A stretch of 64,000 nucleotides of DNA from an uncultured Treponema sp. (GCA_946615905.1 CAMOIE010000004.1:120921-184920); one strand, 5' to 3'. Positions 41,661-51,550 are shown, counted from the first letter of the stretch. Notes: generated from the letters alone by a model not told the origin. Made by a program: numbers and translations.

Positions 41661-42593
41661 ATGGCAAAAATTGCAGAAAAAATCACAGATTTAGTCGGCC
41701 ACACACCGCTTCTCGAACTCAAAAACATCGAAAAAAAATTCGGTCTTAAAGCCAGACTCGTTGCGAAGCTCGAATACTTGAATCCGGCCGGCTCCGTAAA
41801 AGACAGAATCGCCAAGGCCATGATTGAAGACGCCCTAAAATCCGGCAAACTGACAAAAGACTCTGTAATCATCGAACCGACCTCCGGCAATACAGGAATC
41901 GGCCTTGCCTCCGCCGCAGCCAGCTACGGAATAAAACTGATTCTCACAATGCCGGAAACCATGTCAGTTGAACGCCGCAACATCCTCAAAGCCTACGGAG
42001 CGCAAATCGTCCTCACAGACGGCGCAAAAGGAATGAAAGGCGCGATTGAAAGGGCAAACGAGCTTGCAAAAGAAACAGCAGGCTCCTTCATTCCTGGACA
42101 GTTCGAAAATCCTGTAAACCCGCAGGCTCACTTTGAGACAACCGGCCCGGAAATCTGGGAAGACACTGACGGAAAAATCGACGCGTTTGTTTCTGGTGTT
42201 GGAACCGGTGGAACACTCTCTGGAACAGGAAAATTCCTCAAATCAAAAAACAAGGACATTAAAATTATCGCCGTGGAACCGCAGACATCAGCAGTCCTTT
42301 CAAAAGGCACGCCCGGCCCCCACAAAATTCAGGGAATCGGAGCGGGTTTTGTTCCGGCGACACTGGACACAAAAATCTACGATGAAATTATTCCGGTAGA
42401 CAACGAAGTTCCATTTGAATACGGAGCCTTGTTCGGAAAAGAGGAAGGCTTCCTCGCAGGAATTTCTTCCGGCGCGGCCTTGTGGGCGGCAGTCCAAGTT
42501 GCAAAACGCCCTGAATACGAGGGAAAGACAATCGTAGTCCTCCTCCCCGACTCAGGAGACCGCTACTACTCAACAGCCTTATTTTCTAACTAA
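41661..42593 (+). CDS. cysK: cysteine synthase (O-acetylserine sulfhydrylase)
   Basis: 310 residues. PLP lysine in [16 protein letters not shown] (about residue 41), [11 protein letters not shown] (substrate loop), [12 protein letters not shown] (phosphate loop) and [11 protein letters not shown]. It makes cysteine from O-acetylserine and sulfide. The preceding Rrf2 regulator probably controls it. Its last 15 bp overlap the end of the convergent RlmB-like gene. Confidence 0.95.
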   Translation: MAKIAEKITDLVGHTPLLELKNIEKKFGLKARLVAKLEYLNPAGSVKDRIAKAMIEDALKSGKLTKDSVIIEPTSGNTGIGLASAAASYGIKLILTMPETMSVERRNILKAYGAQIVLTDGAKGMKGAIERANELAKETAGSFIPGQFENPVNPQAHFETTGPEIWEDTDGKIDAFVSGVGTGGTLSGTGKFLKSKNKDIKIIAVEPQTSAVLSKGTPGPHKIQGIGAGFVPATLDTKIYDEIIPVDNEVPFEYGALFGKEEGFLAGISSGAALWAAVQVAKRPEYEGKTIVVLLPDSGDRYYSTALFSN

Positions 42594-43349
42594 TTCGTAA
42601 AGAATAACTGCGGCGGCTTGGGCAACATTGAGACTTTCAATTTGCTGGCCGCCGTTTTCATTTTGACCAAAAGGAATCGTCACAAGCTCATCACACAAAG
42701 ACTTTACCATTTTTGAGATTCCATGCTCTTCGTTTCCCAAAATAATCAGGAGGGGCTTTTTCCCCTTCAATTCGCTGAGTTTAGAAACGCTGTTTTTTGT
42801 ATCGACAGCGGTTCCAACACGAATCATTTTTCCTTCCATGGCACGCAAAAGCTTTTCGATGGATTTTATCGAATAGATATTCACGTATTCCATGCCGCCC
42901 TGGGCAACCCTGTAGCTTGAGGTTGTAACAGAAGACTGGGCTTCATCTATCGGAATCACGATATTTTCAATGCCGAAAAAAGCCGCTGAACGGACAATGG
43001 CCCCCAAATTATTCGCATTTCCAACACGGTCGAGCAACATGGCGGATTTTTTATTGTGCAGCCATTCATCGGTAATGTCAGTGGTCAGAGGCTCTATTCT
43101 GGGATTGCGAATCATTGCCACGACTCCCTGATGGTGAACGGAACCGCAGAGTTTTTCCAATTCACTTTCGTCCTGAACCTTGTTGTAGGAGCGTTTTTGA
43201 GCCGCCATAAATTTACAAAGGTCACGCAATTCACCCATGCGGTCAGAAGAAAAATACAAACGCTGAATTTTCTGTGGATTTTTATTGAACAAAGCCATCA
43301 CAGCGGCAAATCCACATACCGCAAGTTCATTTCTAAGGTCGTTTTTCAT
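42579..43349 (-). CDS. RlmB/TrmH-like 2'-O-RNA methyltransferase
   Basis: 256 residues from the ATG at 43349, chosen for its conserved N-terminus ([20 protein letters not shown]). SPOUT motifs: [44 protein letters not shown] and [28 protein letters not shown]. Methylates a 2'-OH in 23S rRNA or tRNA. No ribosome site is visible and a TATACA box lies 8 nt upstream, so a leaderless mRNA is possible. Confidence 0.85.
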   Translation of the reverse strand: MKNDLRNELAVCGFAAVMALFNKNPQKIQRLYFSSDRMGELRDLCKFMAAQKRSYNKVQDESELEKLCGSVHHQGVVAMIRNPRIEPLTTDITDEWLHNKKSAMLLDRVGNANNLGAIVRSAAFFGIENIVIPIDEAQSSVTTSSYRVAQGGMEYVNIYSIKSIEKLLRAMEGKMIRVGTAVDTKNSVSKLSELKGKKPLLIILGNEEHGISKMVKSLCDELVTIPFGQNENGGQQIESLNVAQAAAVILYELVRK

Positions 43350-43395
43350 AGATTTAATGTATAGGATTTTTGCTTGATTGAAAAGACTGCAAAAA

Positions 43396-43487
43396 CCTGT
43401 GGAAATCTTGTGGAAACTGTGGAAAAACCTGTTTAAAACTGCCCACTTTTCCACATTTCGTACACTTTACAATCAACTTTTTCCACA
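43396..43487. other. cluster of five DnaA-box-like sites
   Basis: TGTGGAAA-type sites at 43398-43406, 43408-43416 and 43418-43426, and TTTTCCACA at 43447-43455 and 43479-43487: five in ~90 bp, each one or two bases from the DnaA box TTATCCACA. The flanks are AT-rich (TTTAAAACT). They lie in the only long non-coding gap of this area (43350-43586). No dnaA, dnaN or gyrB is in the window. Confidence 0.5.
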
Positions 43488-43520
43488 AAGAAAATCTCTT
43501 TCCAGAGGAGAAAAAGACAT

Positions 43521-43556
43521 AAAAAAAGCACCCGGAATATATCCGAGTGCTTTTTG
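43521..43556 (-). terminator. intrinsic terminator of the sugar ABC operon
   Basis: AAAAAGCACTCGGA/TCCGGGTGCTTTTT arms on the minus strand with T-runs, 31 nt after the last gene. Confidence 0.9.
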
Positions 43557-43586
43557 CTATTTAGATTAGACTAAATATTAGTCAAA

Positions 43587-45215
43587 CTATTTGAGCAAGC
43601 GGTTTGCCTTTGCGTAAGCAATACCTTCGTCTTCCCAAGCTTTTCCACCGAGCTTGTCGAATTCTGCAAGCCAAGCATCCCAGTTAGCTTTTGTAAGCTG
43701 GCGTTTGCCTGTCAAGAACTCTACAACACCCTGCTCGTAGAAGCGAGTAATATCAGCATTGGCTTTCGGCATTTTGTCCTGGCCAGAGCAAGCTGTCCAA
43801 GGTTTAGCCTGCATCTCGCGGAGAGCCTTCAAAGCAGAAAGTGTTTTTCCTGACTTTGCAGCCTTGTATGTCGGATAGCGGGCACCGAGCTCGATGTCTG
43901 AGTTGTAGTAAACAATGTTGCGGAGCTGTGTATAGGGCTGCATTTCTGATTTTGTCCAAGCTTTGCTAGGATCAGGAAGTCCCTCTGTAGAGATAGCACC
44001 GTTAACAAGTTTGTAGTTTACACCCTCTTCACCGAAACCGAGGAGGAAGTATCCACCGTCTTTAGACTCGTCTGACATCCATTCAAAGACTTCTGCGATA
44101 AGGCGCATCTTTGTCTTAGAAACCCACTTACCATTCTGCTTTACTTTTGCCTTGTCACTGTTGTTAACTTTGGCAGAAAGAGCATATCCACGATAAGACT
44201 GTGAGTAAGTACCACATGAAGAATATCCCTTAGGTCCAACAGGAGGATTGATGATTACCAATTCACCGTTCGGGAAGTTGTTGTCAAATGCTTTGTAGTT
44301 AGACTCTGAGAAAGCAGCAGCGTTCTGCTCGCGGAAGATACCGAATTTTCCCTGTTTCCAAGCAGCGCGGAAGTCATCCTTCTTGTATGAAAGCCAGTTA
44401 GGATCGATAGCACCAGCATCGATAATCTGCTTTACATACTGCAAAGCCTCAAAATATTCAGGCTTGCGAACAGTCAAACCAGGGTTCTTTGCTGTGAGGT
44501 TCCAAGTACCGGCAACACCGAAAGCTCCAACGAGTGGGTCAAAGCGGCGGCCAAGACCATCGTTTGTTGAAGAAAGCTCAAGCCATGCACCAAATCCGTA
44601 TGTATCAGCTTTTCCGTTTCCATCAGGATCGTTGGTTGTAAAAGCCTTCATTACGTTCAAGAATTCGTCTGTTGTCTTCGGAACAGAAAGTCCGAGCTTT
44701 TTGAGCCAGTCGTTGCGAATCACAACACCTTCGTTGCGAACGATTGAACCAGGCTGATCCAAGCGGTATGAGCCTTTTGCTTTGCCTTCGCCAATTGTTG
44801 AGTGAGCAATAGAAGCTGCATCGTACAATTTCTTTGTGCGGTTGGGCATCATTTTGTACATATCGTCAACTCTTGCCAAAAGTCCGTTCTGGTAGATTAC
44901 ATCGTAAATCTGGTCTCCCAACATGAATACGTCAGGAAGAGAGTTTGCAGCACCAGCGGCGTTGATCTTCTGGTTCTGGTCAGCTTCAGAAGAAGGCAAC
45001 ATAGAAATCTTAAGATTTACACCGAATTTATCTTTGATAATTTTAAGAGCCTTCCAATCTGCGGGCGGCGGTCCAGCTTCTGTTACGGCTGCACCGTACC
45101 AAAGTTCGACATCAAGAGTTCCGTCCTTGTTTGTTTTCAAGCTTTTTGAAAATGCAGGGGCGGCAACTGTAAGAATCAATGCGATAAGAGCGAGATTCTT
45201 TAAAAAGTTTTTCAT
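43587..45215 (-). CDS. sugar ABC transporter substrate-binding protein (LplA-like)
   Basis: 542 residues. Signal peptide MKNFLKNLALIALILTVAAPAFS without a lipobox cysteine. The mature part is a long family-1 type extracellular solute-binding protein (LDVELWYGAAVTEAGPPPADWK, LPDVFMLGDQIYDVIYQNGLLARVDDM, DPDGNGKADTYGFG), as in LplA/YtcQ-type systems for oligosaccharides. It is last in the operon after two permeases. No ATPase is encoded nearby, so it likely shares a multi-purpose MsmK-type ATPase. Confidence 0.88.
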   Translation of the reverse strand: MKNFLKNLALIALILTVAAPAFSKSLKTNKDGTLDVELWYGAAVTEAGPPPADWKALKIIKDKFGVNLKISMLPSSEADQNQKINAAGAANSLPDVFMLGDQIYDVIYQNGLLARVDDMYKMMPNRTKKLYDAASIAHSTIGEGKAKGSYRLDQPGSIVRNEGVVIRNDWLKKLGLSVPKTTDEFLNVMKAFTTNDPDGNGKADTYGFGAWLELSSTNDGLGRRFDPLVGAFGVAGTWNLTAKNPGLTVRKPEYFEALQYVKQIIDAGAIDPNWLSYKKDDFRAAWKQGKFGIFREQNAAAFSESNYKAFDNNFPNGELVIINPPVGPKGYSSCGTYSQSYRGYALSAKVNNSDKAKVKQNGKWVSKTKMRLIAEVFEWMSDESKDGGYFLLGFGEEGVNYKLVNGAISTEGLPDPSKAWTKSEMQPYTQLRNIVYYNSDIELGARYPTYKAAKSGKTLSALKALREMQAKPWTACSGQDKMPKANADITRFYEQGVVEFLTGKRQLTKANWDAWLAEFDKLGGKAWEDEGIAYAKANRLLK

Positions 45216-45316
45216 TTTTTCCTCCTTTTTTGAAAATTAAATGAAAACTATTTCACATGTTGTGACCGACTTTAAAAAAAGCCAGTCAGAAAATTTTGGT
45301 TACATTATAACATCAA

Positions 45317-45357
45317 ATTTAAACCGGATATATAAAATTCTAAAACCCGGTTTAAGA
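45317..45357 (-). promoter_or_regulatory. hairpin between permease and binding-protein genes
   Basis: AAACCGG (45321-45327) and CCGGTTT (45347-45353) form a stem in the operon gap. Such hairpins often protect or process the mRNA so that the binding protein is made in excess. Confidence 0.5.
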
Positions 45358-45362
45358 AAGAA

Positions 45363-46250
45363 TCAGCCTTTAACACCACCAAGCATTGTACCCTTGGTGA
45401 AGTATTTCTGAATGAACGGATAGGCAAGGAACATAGGAATTGCAGAAAGCAAAACAGATGCAGCCTTAATTGCTTCAACAGGAGCGTTTCCGAAAGCGTT
45501 AACTTCAACGAATTCGTTCATACCAGATGCCAACAAAATGTTGCGCAACAAAATCGGCAATGGGTTCAAATCTGAATTGGTTAAGTAGAGCATCGGGTGC
45601 ATAAAGTCGTTCCAGAATGTAACACCGTAGTAAAGAGCGATTGTCAAAATAATCGGCTTTGAAAGCGGGAGAATAATTGAAAGAAGAACTCTCCACTCCG
45701 GAGCGCCGTCGATGCGAGCTGATTCCTTAAGTGACTCAGGAATTCCCTCAAAGAATCCACGGAGAATCAAGACGTTGTAAGTTGTTACTGCGCCAGGAAT
45801 AAATACAGCTGCCAAGTGGTTTGTAAGGTGCAAGCCAGTAATAACCAAGTATGTCGGGATCATTCCGATGTTGAAGATATAAGGAACAAGGATGAACAAG
45901 GTCAAAATCTTCTGTCCGGGCAAATCTTTTACTGACATACAGTAAGCAAGGGGAACAGAGAAGAACAAACAGGTGAAAACACCAAAAATCAAAATCTTCA
46001 ATGAGTTCCAAAATGCAGAAATAAATCCTGCATTGCCAAGCAAAGCCTTGTAAGCATCGAGCTGCCAGTCCCACGGGCGGAACATACCTTCAAGGTATGA
46101 ATACATATATCCGTTCGGGCGGAATGACTGTGAAATTGTAGACCAAATAGGAATAAAAATCACAACACCGATGAAAACAAGGAATACGTTAACAAAAATG
46201 TAGAATGTGCGGTCAGCCGCTGTCAATTTAACTGTCTTTGGTTTTTCCAT
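45363..46250 (-). CDS. carbohydrate ABC transporter permease (LplC-like)
   Basis: 295 residues, six hydrophobic helices, EAA loop IPESLKESARIDGAPEWRVLLSIILPLSKP. MalG/LplC type. Partner of the LplB-like permease 16 nt upstream and of the binding protein downstream. Confidence 0.92.
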   Translation of the reverse strand: MEKPKTVKLTAADRTFYIFVNVFLVFIGVVIFIPIWSTISQSFRPNGYMYSYLEGMFRPWDWQLDAYKALLGNAGFISAFWNSLKILIFGVFTCLFFSVPLAYCMSVKDLPGQKILTLFILVPYIFNIGMIPTYLVITGLHLTNHLAAVFIPGAVTTYNVLILRGFFEGIPESLKESARIDGAPEWRVLLSIILPLSKPIILTIALYYGVTFWNDFMHPMLYLTNSDLNPLPILLRNILLASGMNEFVEVNAFGNAPVEAIKAASVLLSAIPMFLAYPFIQKYFTKGTMLGGVKG

Positions 46251-46266
46251 TTTTTTACCTCAAACC

Positions 46267-47205
46267 TTAGTAGAGTGAAGACTCTGTAAACTTCTTTACA
46301 ACCCAGTTAGAAAGGGCAACCAAAATCATACCGAACACACCTTTGAAGATACCTACGGCCGTTGCCAAAGCGAACTGGAATTCAAGAAGACCCTGACGGT
46401 AAACCCAAGTGTCAATAATATCTGCAACTGAATAAACCGGAACTGAATACAACATGAACATCTGGTTAAAACCGGCGTTCAAAATCGTACCGAGTTTAAG
46501 AAGGACAACTGTAACGATAACAGGTTTGATTGAAGGAAGGGTAATATACCAAACGCGCTGAACAGCAGTTGCACCCTCAACCATTGCAGCCTCAAACAAA
46601 GAGGGGTCAATTGCCATCAAAGCCGCGATAAATACGATTGCCGCCCATCCCATTTCCTTCCAAGCATCAGAAAGAACAACGATTACAGGGAAAGACTTTG
46701 TATCAGTAAGGAAGCCTACCGGAGTTCCACCACAGAATTTGATGATGTCGTTTACCATACCATCGCCAGGAGCCAACAATGCAAGCAAAATACCGTACAT
46801 AATAACCCATGAAAGGAAGTGCGGCAGATAAGCCAATGTCTGAACTACCCTGCGAAGAATGTCGTGTGTACATTCATAAAGTGTAACAGCCAAAATAATT
46901 GAAAGCGGAACAGAAACTACCAATTTCGCCAAGCTGTACAAAACTGTATTGCGAAGAAGCTCCGTGAAATAGAATGACTGGAAGAAGTCTGTAAAATTAT
47001 GAAGACCGACCCATTTACTGCCCCAAACTCCGTTAAGCGGGGTAAAGCTCTTAAATGCAATCTGTCCATTCACGATAGGACCGTATTTTATTACGGTATA
47101 ATAAACTAACGGAATGACTAACAGAGCGTAAACAGAAAAATGTCTCTTAATCTCACGCCAAAGATCTTTTTGGGGAGTAAGAACTTTTGCATTTTGTGCG
47201 TCCAT
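46267..47205 (-). CDS. ABC transporter permease (LplB-like)
   Basis: 312 residues, six hydrophobic helices, EAA loop DPSLFEAAMVEGATAVQRVWYITLPSIKP. UgpA/LplB type. First gene of the permease-permease-binding protein operon; the hybrid AraC regulator is encoded just upstream on the same strand. The gap 47206-47293 holds CCGTAC/GTACG-type repeats that could be its operator. Confidence 0.92.
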   Translation of the reverse strand: MDAQNAKVLTPQKDLWREIKRHFSVYALLVIPLVYYTVIKYGPIVNGQIAFKSFTPLNGVWGSKWVGLHNFTDFFQSFYFTELLRNTVLYSLAKLVVSVPLSIILAVTLYECTHDILRRVVQTLAYLPHFLSWVIMYGILLALLAPGDGMVNDIIKFCGGTPVGFLTDTKSFPVIVVLSDAWKEMGWAAIVFIAALMAIDPSLFEAAMVEGATAVQRVWYITLPSIKPVIVTVVLLKLGTILNAGFNQMFMLYSVPVYSVADIIDTWVYRQGLLEFQFALATAVGIFKGVFGMILVALSNWVVKKFTESSLY

Positions 47206-47293
47206 ATATGTAACCTCATTAAAAAATATAACGTTTTGTAAAAAAAAGATTCCTATGTATTATTGGACAAAACCGTACTTATTTTTCGTACAA

Positions 47294-50200
47294 CTACTGT
47301 TTTGTACGGATTTTTCCAGGGGGAACACCGTATATTTTTTTGAATACACGGCAGAAATAAGCCTGGTCTTGAAAACCTGTATTCTCCGCGATTTCGTAAA
47401 TCGTGGCGTTGGTTTCAAGAAGCATTTTCGTTGCCAAATAGATTCTGTACCTATTCAAATACTCCCAAAGAGAAAGTCCTATTTCTTTATGGAAGATTCT
47501 CGTCAAATAGTCCTCTGAAACATGAACGGTATCTGCCAGTTTCCAGCGGACAATCTGCTGGGAAGCATTTTTATTTAAGTAAAGAATCGCCTTTTTGACT
47601 ATAGCACCTGTATGAGGTGGCAAGATTTCATCCCCGGCAATGACTTCTTTTACACGGGCATCAAACTGCTCTGATTCGGCCGCCCCACGGTTGCACAAAA
47701 TAACCCTAGGATGCTTGCAGAGCATTTCGACTTCTTCTGAAGAATCAACAACGTCTGGGAGGACAAGAATCGGCACAAGAACAGTTTTTGAATTCCGGCG
47801 GATTTTTTTGATATTATCCTCATCGATTCTTTCAAAAACAATGAGCGATGGGGTAATTTCCGCCAGAATATGGTCAAATTCCGCCATTGAGGAAATTGAA
47901 ACGCTGTTCGTATCCGTAGCCCAAGTTCCGAATTTCGTATATTTTGTTCCGACAAAAAGGACAGGCTCCGACTTTTGCGAACGGACTTTCTGCTCCAGAA
48001 TTTCCACAAAATTATGGCCAATCAAGTTGTGGCTGTAACAAATCATCGGGGCGCGGAAAAGAACTTCCTCATGGCGAAGACCATAAACTTTTACCCACTC
48101 ATCAATCGGAGCATCGTCAGGCCGCCATGTAAGGGCATAATACATCTGCCCTAGTTTTGCAAAATCCACGTCCTCTTTTTTGAGTTTCTCCACTTCCAAA
48201 CCAAAAATTTTCAGATTTTTTTCACCCACTGATTTGAGCGGAGAAAGTTCCAGAACCTTCTTTGGACTTTCATTCTGCTTTGCCGGAGGCAGTCCTGCCA
48301 AATTCGGCCATGGAAGGATGATTTCCGTGCGAAGCTCTCCTTTTTTGATTTCGCCGTACTGAAGAAGGATAATTTTTTCAGCAAGCAACATTTCCGGTTT
48401 TGTCCAGTCGATATGTTCAGAATCGACCGAAAGACAGACACCTGCAATTCTTTCTTCAACAGATAGGGAATTTCCGCTGAAATCAAAAATTGTCTGGACG
48501 GATTTTTTCAACCGTTCGGCATCACCGTACAAAAGAGGAATTTCATGCTCAAGAGAAGCAACGACTGAGCCCGGCAAAATCTGGCGAATGTCAAAAAGTT
48601 TTTTATCCATCGGCAAGTCATTGACTTGGGAACGGGTCAAGTCGACGAGGGTTTCTGTTTTTTGCAACTGGGCATCGATTTGAGATCGGAGGAAAAGCAA
48701 CTGCTCGCCCAAAATTTCCTTATCAACAATTCCGCCCTCAACATTGCTTTCCATTTGAACGACTTTTGCGGAGAGATTTTTAAGGGGGTCACACAAATCA
48801 GAACCAACATTCGCGAAAAATTCAGTTTTGGCAAATTCAGCCTGCTCGGCAATCTGCTTGGCGTTGTTAGTTTCTTCAAAAAGGAAAATACTCTGCAAGG
48901 CGGAGGAAATCGTCGTACGCAAGTCTTCGTAAATGATTCCATGAACACCGCAACAGTCGGTAATCAAATATCCAAGCGGCTCATTTTCCATGAAAAGCGG
49001 CTGAACGACAAAAACTCCTTTTGCGCAAAAACCTGAACACTTTGCAGGAAGCAGCATTTTTCGGGAGAACATTATCTCTTCATCAGAAACTTCGCCGTTG
49101 GAAGCAAATCCACCGATAAAGCGGGAAAAATCATCATCAGAGTAAAGAACTACCGCCGCATTGTGAAAACCGATTTCAGGCAGGCTGTCTGATAAAATAT
49201 GAATTAGGCTCTTGCGGTCATGGGCAGAAATCAGCTTGTTCTTAAGGCGGCTGAGGGCGGCAGAAATTTTGCTTGCGGCATAATTCTCGCCTGCAAAAAC
49301 CCTCGCCTGAACTTCCGAAATCAAAACTTCCGCTGACTGTAAAAGTTTTTCAACATCCGGGTCGGCAGAATTGCGAAGAGTGTTGTAGTTGCGAACAAGA
49401 CGCAGAACATGGTAAAGCTTTGCAGGTTCCTCGCGCTTCTCAAAATATTCGGTCAAATCTTTTTTGAGCTGGAAAAGGAAGCCATTTCTGTCCTTTGAAA
49501 AAAGCTGCATAAAAAGCTTGGAGATTCTTCCGAAAATTACATTCGTGTCTTCCGGGAAAAGTCTTGAAATTTTGTCGGCAAAGGCTGGGACATTTTCCGC
49601 TGCGGTAGAAGCCCCTTCGCCATCCCAAGCTTTTACAGCATTGCAGCCACAGGATTCACGGATGATAAGCTTTGTGCTCAGAGTTTTTTCTGATGAAGTC
49701 TTTTTGTCTTCATAAACTTCACCAATCATTTTGTAAGCGGCAAGTCCCATCGCATCATAAGGAAGATGGACAGTTGTAAAAGGAGTTGCCAAAATCTGAC
49801 TTTCCACGGAATCATTAAAACCGCCGACAAGATAATCCGCAGGCATTTCAAACCCCTTAGACTCAAGCCAGCCGACGGCAGAAAGAGCCATCAAGTCAGA
49901 AGAAGCAATCAGGGCATCAAAATCTTTACCGGGCCTAAGTTCCCGGTCTTCACAAAGCTCTTTGATTGCGTCCTCGCCGTTTTGCCAACTGAAGGGGGAA
50001 GAAATCAAATCTTCGTAGTCAGAAAGATTAAATCCGGCATCCGTAATTGCGTCCTTAAAGCCCCGGAAGCGGTCTTCTGCGGATGTGTGATTTAAAGGGC
50101 CGCGCAAAAATGCGATTTTTTTTACGCCGTGCTCTTTTACAAAATGGGCGACCAATTCTTTCATGCCAGAATAAGCGTCAAAATCAACGACAGGGGCCGA

Positions 50201-50524
50201 CAGAATTTTTTGTCCGATTGTCACAAGGGGAAGGTCTGCAAATTTTTCGTGAAATTTATTAAGCTCTTCGATGGAAACACGGCCACCAATAGAAGACGCC
50301 CAGCTGATTACGCCATCAAGGTTTTCTGGGCTTGCAAGCGAAAATATATCGTTACGGAGATTCTCTGAACCCGGCTGAGGGTCTAATCTACCGCCAGGAA
50401 ATATAAAAAAAACTCCGTCTTGTTTTGCCGCATGGGCGGCAAGAGTATGCCAAAGATTTAAAGCCGAGCCGGTGTGGATATTTGACAAAATAAAACCAGT
50501 TCGTTTTAAGTTCGGATTTTTCAT
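47294..50524 (-). CDS. hybrid regulator: LacI-type sensor, degenerate kinase-like core, AraC DNA-binding domain
   Basis: 1076 residues. About 1-290: a periplasmic-binding-like sugar sensor as in LacI/GalR, but with no N-terminal HTH (GFILSNIHTGSALNLWHTL, HGVKKIAFLRGP, DALIASSDLMALSAVGWLESKG). About 430-790: a helical GAF/kinase-like part (FFANVGSDLCDPLKNLSAKV) with no usable HATPase motifs. About 840-960: a receiver-like segment without the usual acidic pocket. About 975-1076: AraC HTH (WKLADTVHVSEDYLTRIFHKEIGLSLWEYLNRYRI ... TGFQDQAYFCRVFKK). It likely reads a cytoplasmic sugar and controls the adjacent ABC operon. Confidence 0.8.
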   Translation of the reverse strand: MKNPNLKRTGFILSNIHTGSALNLWHTLAAHAAKQDGVFFIFPGGRLDPQPGSENLRNDIFSLASPENLDGVISWASSIGGRVSIEELNKFHEKFADLPLVTIGQKILSAPVVDFDAYSGMKELVAHFVKEHGVKKIAFLRGPLNHTSAEDRFRGFKDAITDAGFNLSDYEDLISSPFSWQNGEDAIKELCEDRELRPGKDFDALIASSDLMALSAVGWLESKGFEMPADYLVGGFNDSVESQILATPFTTVHLPYDAMGLAAYKMIGEVYEDKKTSSEKTLSTKLIIRESCGCNAVKAWDGEGASTAAENVPAFADKISRLFPEDTNVIFGRISKLFMQLFSKDRNGFLFQLKKDLTEYFEKREEPAKLYHVLRLVRNYNTLRNSADPDVEKLLQSAEVLISEVQARVFAGENYAASKISAALSRLKNKLISAHDRKSLIHILSDSLPEIGFHNAAVVLYSDDDFSRFIGGFASNGEVSDEEIMFSRKMLLPAKCSGFCAKGVFVVQPLFMENEPLGYLITDCCGVHGIIYEDLRTTISSALQSIFLFEETNNAKQIAEQAEFAKTEFFANVGSDLCDPLKNLSAKVVQMESNVEGGIVDKEILGEQLLFLRSQIDAQLQKTETLVDLTRSQVNDLPMDKKLFDIRQILPGSVVASLEHEIPLLYGDAERLKKSVQTIFDFSGNSLSVEERIAGVCLSVDSEHIDWTKPEMLLAEKIILLQYGEIKKGELRTEIILPWPNLAGLPPAKQNESPKKVLELSPLKSVGEKNLKIFGLEVEKLKKEDVDFAKLGQMYYALTWRPDDAPIDEWVKVYGLRHEEVLFRAPMICYSHNLIGHNFVEILEQKVRSQKSEPVLFVGTKYTKFGTWATDTNSVSISSMAEFDHILAEITPSLIVFERIDEDNIKKIRRNSKTVLVPILVLPDVVDSSEEVEMLCKHPRVILCNRGAAESEQFDARVKEVIAGDEILPPHTGAIVKKAILYLNKNASQQIVRWKLADTVHVSEDYLTRIFHKEIGLSLWEYLNRYRIYLATKMLLETNATIYEIAENTGFQDQAYFCRVFKKIYGVPPGKIRTKQ

Positions 50525-50605
50525 AATTCAAGTCTTAATTATATATTAATGTCGTTTTTATTACAAGCTATTTATGTTTTGTCCAAATCTGAAAAAAGAC
50601 TGAAA

Positions 50606-50713
50606 ATTATTGACGTTTCACACTTGCGTGCGGTAGGCTATACGTTGCGACAAGCGCTCCGTTTAGCTACCAAGGAAGTTATTGACGTTCCACACTCACG
50701 TGTGGCAGGCTAT
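50606..50713. repeat. 36-bp direct repeats
   Basis: 50606-50641 and 50678-50713 share TTATTGACGTT.CACACT..CGTG.GG.AGGCTAT. The second copy has a CCACAC-TCAC-GTGTGG hairpin. Non-coding. Confidence 0.65.
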
Positions 50714-50804
50714 GGAACCCCGGAGTTCGGACGCGAAGCGGACGAATGAGCGGATAGCGAAGGGTGGAACAGCCGACCCGGAGGGGGCCGCCCAGAAACA
50801 AAAA
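50714..50804. repeat. dispersed GC-rich intergenic repeat, copy 7
   Basis: GGAACCCCGGAGTTCGGACG...GGAGGGGGCCGCCC, the reverse complement of the type seen in copy 6 (GGGCGGCCCC...). It ends next to the GntR gene's stop. Confidence 0.65.
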
Positions 50805-51464
50805 CTATTCCGCCTTTTCAAACAAAACGTTATTTTTTAGCAGAAATTCAAAAGAGGAATTCTTGGAAATGAGCAAATGCTCTTTCATATTTTCAGCGGC
50901 GTTTTCCCATTCTTTTTTTAAACAAGATTTCAGGACCGCAGCATGTTCTTTCATTGATGCGATGACACGCCCCCTCAACTGCTCGCCCGTCAGAATTCGA
51001 TAGCGACGATTTTGCGCACTTATAATATCAAACTGCCGTCTTATGTAAAGATTCGGGACGACGGAATTCAAGTAATTATGCAGCTCATCATCAAGGGCAA
51101 ACATTTCCCGAATATCCATCGCATCGCTACACTTTTCCACGCTCTGATAAAGGGAAAGCAATTTTTCTTCTTGTAGCATATAGCCATAGTTCAGCAGACT
51201 ATATGGTTCAATCAGCAAGCGCACCTCAAAAATCATGTTCATTTCGTTCAAACTTATCGGTGAAATGCGTATACCTTTTTTGGGCATTACAGAAAGAAGA
51301 TTCTCTTGTTCCAACTTGCCCAATGCCTCACGTATCGGCGTGCGACTTGCGGAAATATCGTTCTGAAGCATTTCCTCACTTATAAGGCTGCCGGGTTGAT
51401 ACTGGCAGTTGATGATTTTTTCTTTTATCAAGTCATACGCTTTTGCTTTCAAATTTTTGGACAT
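50805..51464 (-). CDS. GntR-family regulator (FadR/FCD subgroup)
   Basis: 219 residues. N-terminal winged helix (AYDLIKEKIINCQYQPGSLISEEMLQNDISASRTPIREALGKLEQENLL) and C-terminal FCD-type helical domain (FEVRLLIEPYSLLNYG, ALDDELHNYLNS, MKEHAAVLKSC). Divergent from the uronate operon and probably its repressor: the 18-bp palindrome centred on TTGTATACAA at 51584-51601 is like UxuR/ExuR-type GntR operators. The mRNA seems leaderless. Confidence 0.9.
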   Translation of the reverse strand: MSKNLKAKAYDLIKEKIINCQYQPGSLISEEMLQNDISASRTPIREALGKLEQENLLSVMPKKGIRISPISLNEMNMIFEVRLLIEPYSLLNYGYMLQEEKLLSLYQSVEKCSDAMDIREMFALDDELHNYLNSVVPNLYIRRQFDIISAQNRRYRILTGEQLRGRVIASMKEHAAVLKSCLKKEWENAAENMKEHLLISKNSSFEFLLKNNVLFEKAE

Positions 51465-51470
51465 GTCTCG

Positions 51471-51500
51471 ATTTTAGGCTATTCGTTCTCGCTTTGTCAA
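51471..51500 (-). promoter_or_regulatory. leaderless promoter of the GntR gene
   Basis: TTGACA (51500-51495), 18-bp spacer, TAAAAT (51476-51471), 6 nt before the ATG at 51464. Confidence 0.7.
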
Positions 51501-51550
51501 ATAAAAAAATACAACGTTGCAGTTTTTTCGCAAAAAAATATAAAAAAAAT

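Noticed and set aside
50606..50713. CRISPR array
   Set aside because: Only two imperfect 36-bp repeats, and no cas genes nearby.
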